From Streptomyces glomeratus (GTDB lineage Bacteria > Actinomycetota > Actinomycetes > Streptomycetales > Streptomycetaceae): a stretch of 64,000 nt of DNA. The DNA lies in assembly GCF_021462825.1 (NCBI RefSeq), contig NZ_JAKEEB010000024.1:1-64000 (forward strand). The letters run 5' to 3'. Numbering within the stretch: position 1 is the stretch's first letter; every line of letters begins with the position of its first letter. Of this stretch, positions 61,028 to 64,000 are shown in pieces. A program made the position numbers and the translations under genes. The notes below the pieces were generated by a model. It worked only from the letters and a program-made list of their open reading frames with translations, was not told the DNA's origin and searched no databases.

Positions 61028-63553
61028 CTAGAGGGCACCGACGTCGTCGACGTCGTCGATGCCTTCCGTGCCGTGGAGGCGTGTCGCGAGGAGGACCGCG
61101 ATGTCGTCCGGGCGGTCCGCCGTGCGCCGGGCCGGTTCGATGAGCCGGTCCGCGATGCCCGTCAGGGAAAGGCTGCCCCGGCCGCCGGTGCCGTACTTCA
61201 CGCTGGACAGTGCGGCGCGCAGCGCTTCGACCCCGTCGTCGATGTCGGCACCCGGCCGTTCCACCAGGCCGTCGGTGTACAGGGCGAGCACGGCACCGGG
61301 TTCCAGCCGCAGATGGGTCACCGGGTAGCGGGCCTGGGGGTCCACCCCCAGCACCAGTCCACCGGGCAGGTCCAGGACGTCGGTACGGCCGTCCGGGTGG
61401 CGCAGCAGGGGCAGCGGATGCCCGGCCCGCGCGGCCCGGGCGTGTCCCGTGACCGGGTCCAGCCGTACGTAGCAGCAGCTGGCGAACTGGCCCGGGTCGA
61501 GGTCGATCAGCAACCGGTTGGTGCCGCTCATCACCTGGTGCGGGGCGTGGTCGCCGAACGCGAAGGCCCGGACGGCGCTGCGCAGTTGTCCCATGGTGGC
61601 CGCGGCCTGCACCCCGTGCCCCTGGACGTCGCCGATGACCAGGGCCAGCCCGTCGCCCGCCTCGATGACGTCGTACCAGTCGCCGCCCACGTCCATGCCC
61701 TGGGTTCCGGGCAGATAGCAGCCCGCCGTCTCCACCTGCGGGTGGGTGGACAGCCGGTGCGGCAGCAGGGCCTCCTGAAGACCGCGCGCGAGGGCGGCCT
61801 CGGAGTCGTAGCGCTGTGCCCGCTCCAGGGCCTGGGCGATCAGCCCGGCCAGGGCGGTGAGCACCGTGCGCTCCTCGGCGCTGAAGGAGCGGGGCCGCTC
61901 GAAGCCGAGGATGCAGGAGCCGACCGGCCGCCCGGAGGCGATCAACGGCAGGAAGGCCCGGGAGCCCTCGGTGGTGTCCAGCGGGATGCCCGGATAGGCC
62001 GCAGCCAGCTGCTGCATCGACTCGAAGAACAGGGGGCGGCCCGTGGTGAGGGTCTCCACCCCCGGCAGTTTGGCGTCCAGCCCCACGCCCTCGAACTGCG
62101 ACAGGAACCTGGGCGGGAAGCCCGTCTCCCAGGCGAGGTACAGATGCCGTTCCTGGAGCAGGTAGATGGCCAGCCGGCGCCCGCCGAACACGGGCAGCAG
62201 CTCCCGCATCACCACTTCGGAGACCTGGCGCGCGGTCACGGCCTCGGACAGGGCGATGGCGAGGATGATGGGGCGGTACACCGGTGCCGGCGCGTCCCAT
62301 GCGTTCAGCGCATCCGCCGTCGGGACGGATGTCTCGGCCAGTGAGGGCGCCTCCGCGGTGTGACCGAGCGGTACCACCCGGCAGGTCAGGACATCCGCGC
62401 CCGGATACACCGACAGGGTGAGCCAATCGCCTTCGTTCTCCCCTTCGGTGCCCTCAGTGGGGCGGCGGACCTGGAAGTGCACGGGCTCCGGGGCCAGCAG
62501 AGCCGCCCGCAGGTGGTCCTCGTAGGCGGGCCGGTCCAGCCACGGCAGGGCGTACCAGAGGTGCCGGCCGACCAGCTCCTGGGCCGGGCGGCCGAGCAGG
62601 TCGGCGGCCCGCGGGTTGGCGTAGGTGATCAGGCCCATCCGGTCGAAGGCGAACACACCGTCGGGCAGCAGGTCCGTGGCTCCCTGTGCCGCCGGACCCG
62701 GTCCCGGATCGACCACGAGGCCGCCGACCCGGTGCGGCTCCGGCCCCGAGGTCTCGGCCCAGAACTCCAGCAGCCGTTGTCCGCCGTCCTTGGCCCGCGC
62801 CCGCAGCGGGCGGCGCGGCGGGCAGCCCGCGGCGGTCCCGCGCAGTGCCGTGAGCACCAGATACGAGTCGTCCGGGGACACCGCCTCGGCAAGCGCCTCG
62901 GGCGACCCGGCGAGGTCCTCCACGGCGCCCCCCGTCAGGTCGCGGAAGGTGTCGTCCCCGGTCACCGTCGCCTTGGCCGGGTCCCAGACGAAGTGCCCGA
63001 TACGGCCCCGCAGCCGTGTGACGGCCGGGGGGCGCACGCACTGCGGGGGACCGTCCCACACCACGGGATCCCCGGCCTTCTCGAGGGCACCGAGGGCCTC
63101 GGCGAGGCGCTCCGCGGTCGCCGTCATCCGGTCCAGGTCCGGCAGGCCCTCGAGGGCTTCCTGCTCCGAGGGGCGCAGCACCATGAGGACGCCGTAGGTC
63201 GTCGTACCGCGCACCACGGGCACGTACACCGAACCGAAGCGGAACGGCAGTCCCGCCGCCAGCTGGGGGTACCGCCGCATCGTCTCGGTGGCGTCGTTGA
63301 GGACCACCGGGACACCGAGCCGGAAGGCGTCCGCGACGGGGAACGGCCGGTCCATGTGCAGCCGTGACCAGGGCCGGAACAGGGGCGCGGGCAGCCCGGC
63401 GAGCACGGCCAGACGCAGTACCCCTGGCGTGCTCGAGCGCAGGTACACGCCGCCCACCAGGCCGCCGGCGGCATGGATCGCGTCCGCCACGGCGCCGGTG
63501 AGCACAGCGGCCGTCCCGGGCGCGCTGTCCGCGCTCTCGGCGCTCCCTTGCAT
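61028..63553 (-). CDS. GAF/PAS-domain SpoIIE-type protein phosphatase
   Basis: An 841-residue cytoplasmic signalling protein. A first GAF-like domain (about 15-170) has VYLRSSTPGVLRLAVLAG. A region to about 290 and a PAS domain (about 290-390, DGVFAFDRMGLITYANPRAADLLGR) follow. A second GAF (about 420-590) has SFSAEERTVLTALAGLIAQALERA. The C-terminal PP2C/SpoIIE phosphatase (about 600-835) shows GGDWYDVIEAGDGLALVIGDVQGHG, YTDGLVERPG and RPDDIAVLLA. It likely dephosphorylates an anti-sigma-factor antagonist. GAGGG lies seven bases before the ATG at 63553. The frame stays open upstream but the sequence there is not protein-like. Confidence 0.92.
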   Translation of the reverse strand: MQGSAESADSAPGTAAVLTGAVADAIHAAGGLVGGVYLRSSTPGVLRLAVLAGLPAPLFRPWSRLHMDRPFPVADAFRLGVPVVLNDATETMRRYPQLAAGLPFRFGSVYVPVVRGTTTYGVLMVLRPSEQEALEGLPDLDRMTATAERLAEALGALEKAGDPVVWDGPPQCVRPPAVTRLRGRIGHFVWDPAKATVTGDDTFRDLTGGAVEDLAGSPEALAEAVSPDDSYLVLTALRGTAAGCPPRRPLRARAKDGGQRLLEFWAETSGPEPHRVGGLVVDPGPGPAAQGATDLLPDGVFAFDRMGLITYANPRAADLLGRPAQELVGRHLWYALPWLDRPAYEDHLRAALLAPEPVHFQVRRPTEGTEGENEGDWLTLSVYPGADVLTCRVVPLGHTAEAPSLAETSVPTADALNAWDAPAPVYRPIILAIALSEAVTARQVSEVVMRELLPVFGGRRLAIYLLQERHLYLAWETGFPPRFLSQFEGVGLDAKLPGVETLTTGRPLFFESMQQLAAAYPGIPLDTTEGSRAFLPLIASGRPVGSCILGFERPRSFSAEERTVLTALAGLIAQALERAQRYDSEAALARGLQEALLPHRLSTHPQVETAGCYLPGTQGMDVGGDWYDVIEAGDGLALVIGDVQGHGVQAAATMGQLRSAVRAFAFGDHAPHQVMSGTNRLLIDLDPGQFASCCYVRLDPVTGHARAARAGHPLPLLRHPDGRTDVLDLPGGLVLGVDPQARYPVTHLRLEPGAVLALYTDGLVERPGADIDDGVEALRAALSSVKYGTGGRGSLSLTGIADRLIEPARRTADRPDDIAVLLATRLHGTEGIDDVDDVGAL

Positions 63554-63925
63554 CGGTCTGCCCTCGTCCCGGGCCGTCGGGTCGGTAACACAGCAAGAAT
63601 GCGCCGCATCGCCCCGCACGCGCATCCGGACGGCCACCCGGTTCCGGGGCGGGCACCGCACCGGCCGCGCGCGGCCCGGTCCCGGACACCGCGCCGGGGC
63701 CCGCACGCGGCTACGGGTGCCGAGAAATCCGGGCCGTGACGCGGGGACCTCGCCCGGCTCGGCCCGGGGACCTCGACCGGCTCGGCCCGGGGATCGGCCG
63801 GCGACGTCCGGGCGTGCTCCGGCCGGAGACCCGGCCGGCGAACGCTGTCCCGGTCCCGGTCCCGGCCCCAGGCGCGGGGGCGGGCCGGGGACTCGCACCC
63901 GGGACACGGGGAACGCGACGCCCGC
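63554..63925. other. Intergenic region, no gene seen
   Basis: A 372-bp gap between the SpoIIE-type gene and the gene end at the right edge. Frames are open only because of very high GC and their translations are Pro/Arg/Gly-rich without structure. It contains a two-copy tandem repeat (63742-63787) and presumably the promoter of the phosphatase gene. Confidence 0.5.
63742..63787. repeat. Two-copy 23-bp tandem repeat with a third partial copy
   Basis: Units 63742-63764 and 63765-63787 begin CGGGGACCTCG, differ at one base, and are followed by a degenerate partial copy at 63788-63799. Confidence 0.75.
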
Positions 63926-64000
63926 TCACCTCACCCGCCGGAACACGTCGTCGGAGTCGTCCCAGGTAGGCAGCTCCTCCGTCCTCCGTTCCCGGGGAAC
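63926..64000 (-). CDS. C-terminal end of an unidentified gene, cut by window edge
   Basis: The minus strand from the right edge reads 24 sense codons to a TGA at 63926-63928. The peptide contains TEELPTWDDSDDVFRRVR, with GC at nearly every third codon position, as in real genes here. The acidic end resembles C-termini of many actinomycete proteins, but no family can be assigned from so little sequence. Confidence 0.45.
   Translation of the reverse strand, partial: VPRERRTEELPTWDDSDDVFRRVR

Noticed and set aside
60846..62426. Upstream extension of the dienelactone hydrolase frame by over 500 codons
   Set aside because: The extension lies antiparallel in frame phase to the SpoIIE-type gene codons and is Arg/Gly/Pro-rich. 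The ATG at 60845 has an ideal AGGAG.

Overview
The window looks like a chromosomal segment of a Streptomyces or a close actinomycete. GC and third-position GC are very high throughout, many genes start with GTG, start-stop overlaps are common, and the gene content is typical: mycothiol-dependent formaldehyde oxidation, F420/LLM oxidoreductases, ECF sigma factors, Ser/Thr kinases with extracytoplasmic domains, streptogrisin-type protease, L,D-transpeptidase, DUF4232 lipoprotein, SpoIIE-type phosphatase. I saw no rRNA, tRNA, IS element, prophage or CRISPR.

Layout. 1-671: start of ctaD (runs off the left edge). 0.8-3.6 kb: ECF sigma factor overlapping a membrane-anchored partner gene, then a polysaccharide deacetylase. 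3.7-5.4 kb: ABC exporter. 5.7-7.4 kb: mycothiol-dependent formaldehyde dehydrogenase coupled to a metallo-beta-lactamase-fold hydrolase. 7.6-13.8 kb: aldo/keto reductase, divergent ECF sigma / Ser-Thr kinase pair, two lipoproteins, maltokinase-cap-like protein. 14.1-18.2 kb: a GT2-CDP-glycerol glycerophosphotransferase fusion coupled to a GT4 (teichoic-acid-like polymer synthesis). 18.4-22.9 kb: sugar ABC importer (binding protein, two permeases) plus GH1 beta-glucosidase. 23-25.5 kb: a small secreted Asp-rich repeat peptide divergent from a two-component system. 25.7-31.9 kb: L,D-transpeptidase, small conserved protein, membrane-anchored S1 protease, DUF3800-like protein, membrane-anchored HTH protein, acid phosphatase, PPOX and VOC proteins. 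32-33.8 kb: DUF4231 protein and a His-tailed permease under a copper (CsoR-type) operator. 35.9-38.9 kb: beta-phosphoglucomutase plus GH65 phosphorylase. 39-43.4 kb: serine hydrolase, a frame-broken CAP gene, DUF1232 protein, hypothetical, RpiR regulator. 43.6-47.4 kb: hypothetical, HSL-type esterase, ATP-grasp protein, aldo/keto reductase.

The most interesting locus is 47.6-48.8 kb: a compact graspetide (omega-ester RiPP) system, made of a 63-residue precursor (tgmA) and an ATP-grasp maturase (tgmB). It has no adjacent tgmC methyltransferase. It is preceded by an inverted-repeat operator. A look-alike of the tgmA ribosome-binding-site/start region occurs 5 kb upstream (42374-42407), where the start codon reads GTA. 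Another lone ATP-grasp gene lies 2 kb away.

48.9-64 kb: a predicted pseudokinase, pobA, an LLM oxidoreductase, a second serine hydrolase, a zinc-ribbon PP2C phosphatase, a three-gene redox-signalling operon (receiver-thioredoxin reductase-like fusion, cyclic-nucleotide-domain histidine kinase, UBP zinc finger), a universal stress protein, a dienelactone hydrolase, a GAF/PAS/SpoIIE phosphatase, and the end of one more gene at the right edge. Positions and motifs were read by eye. Family names rest on recognised motifs, not on database searches.
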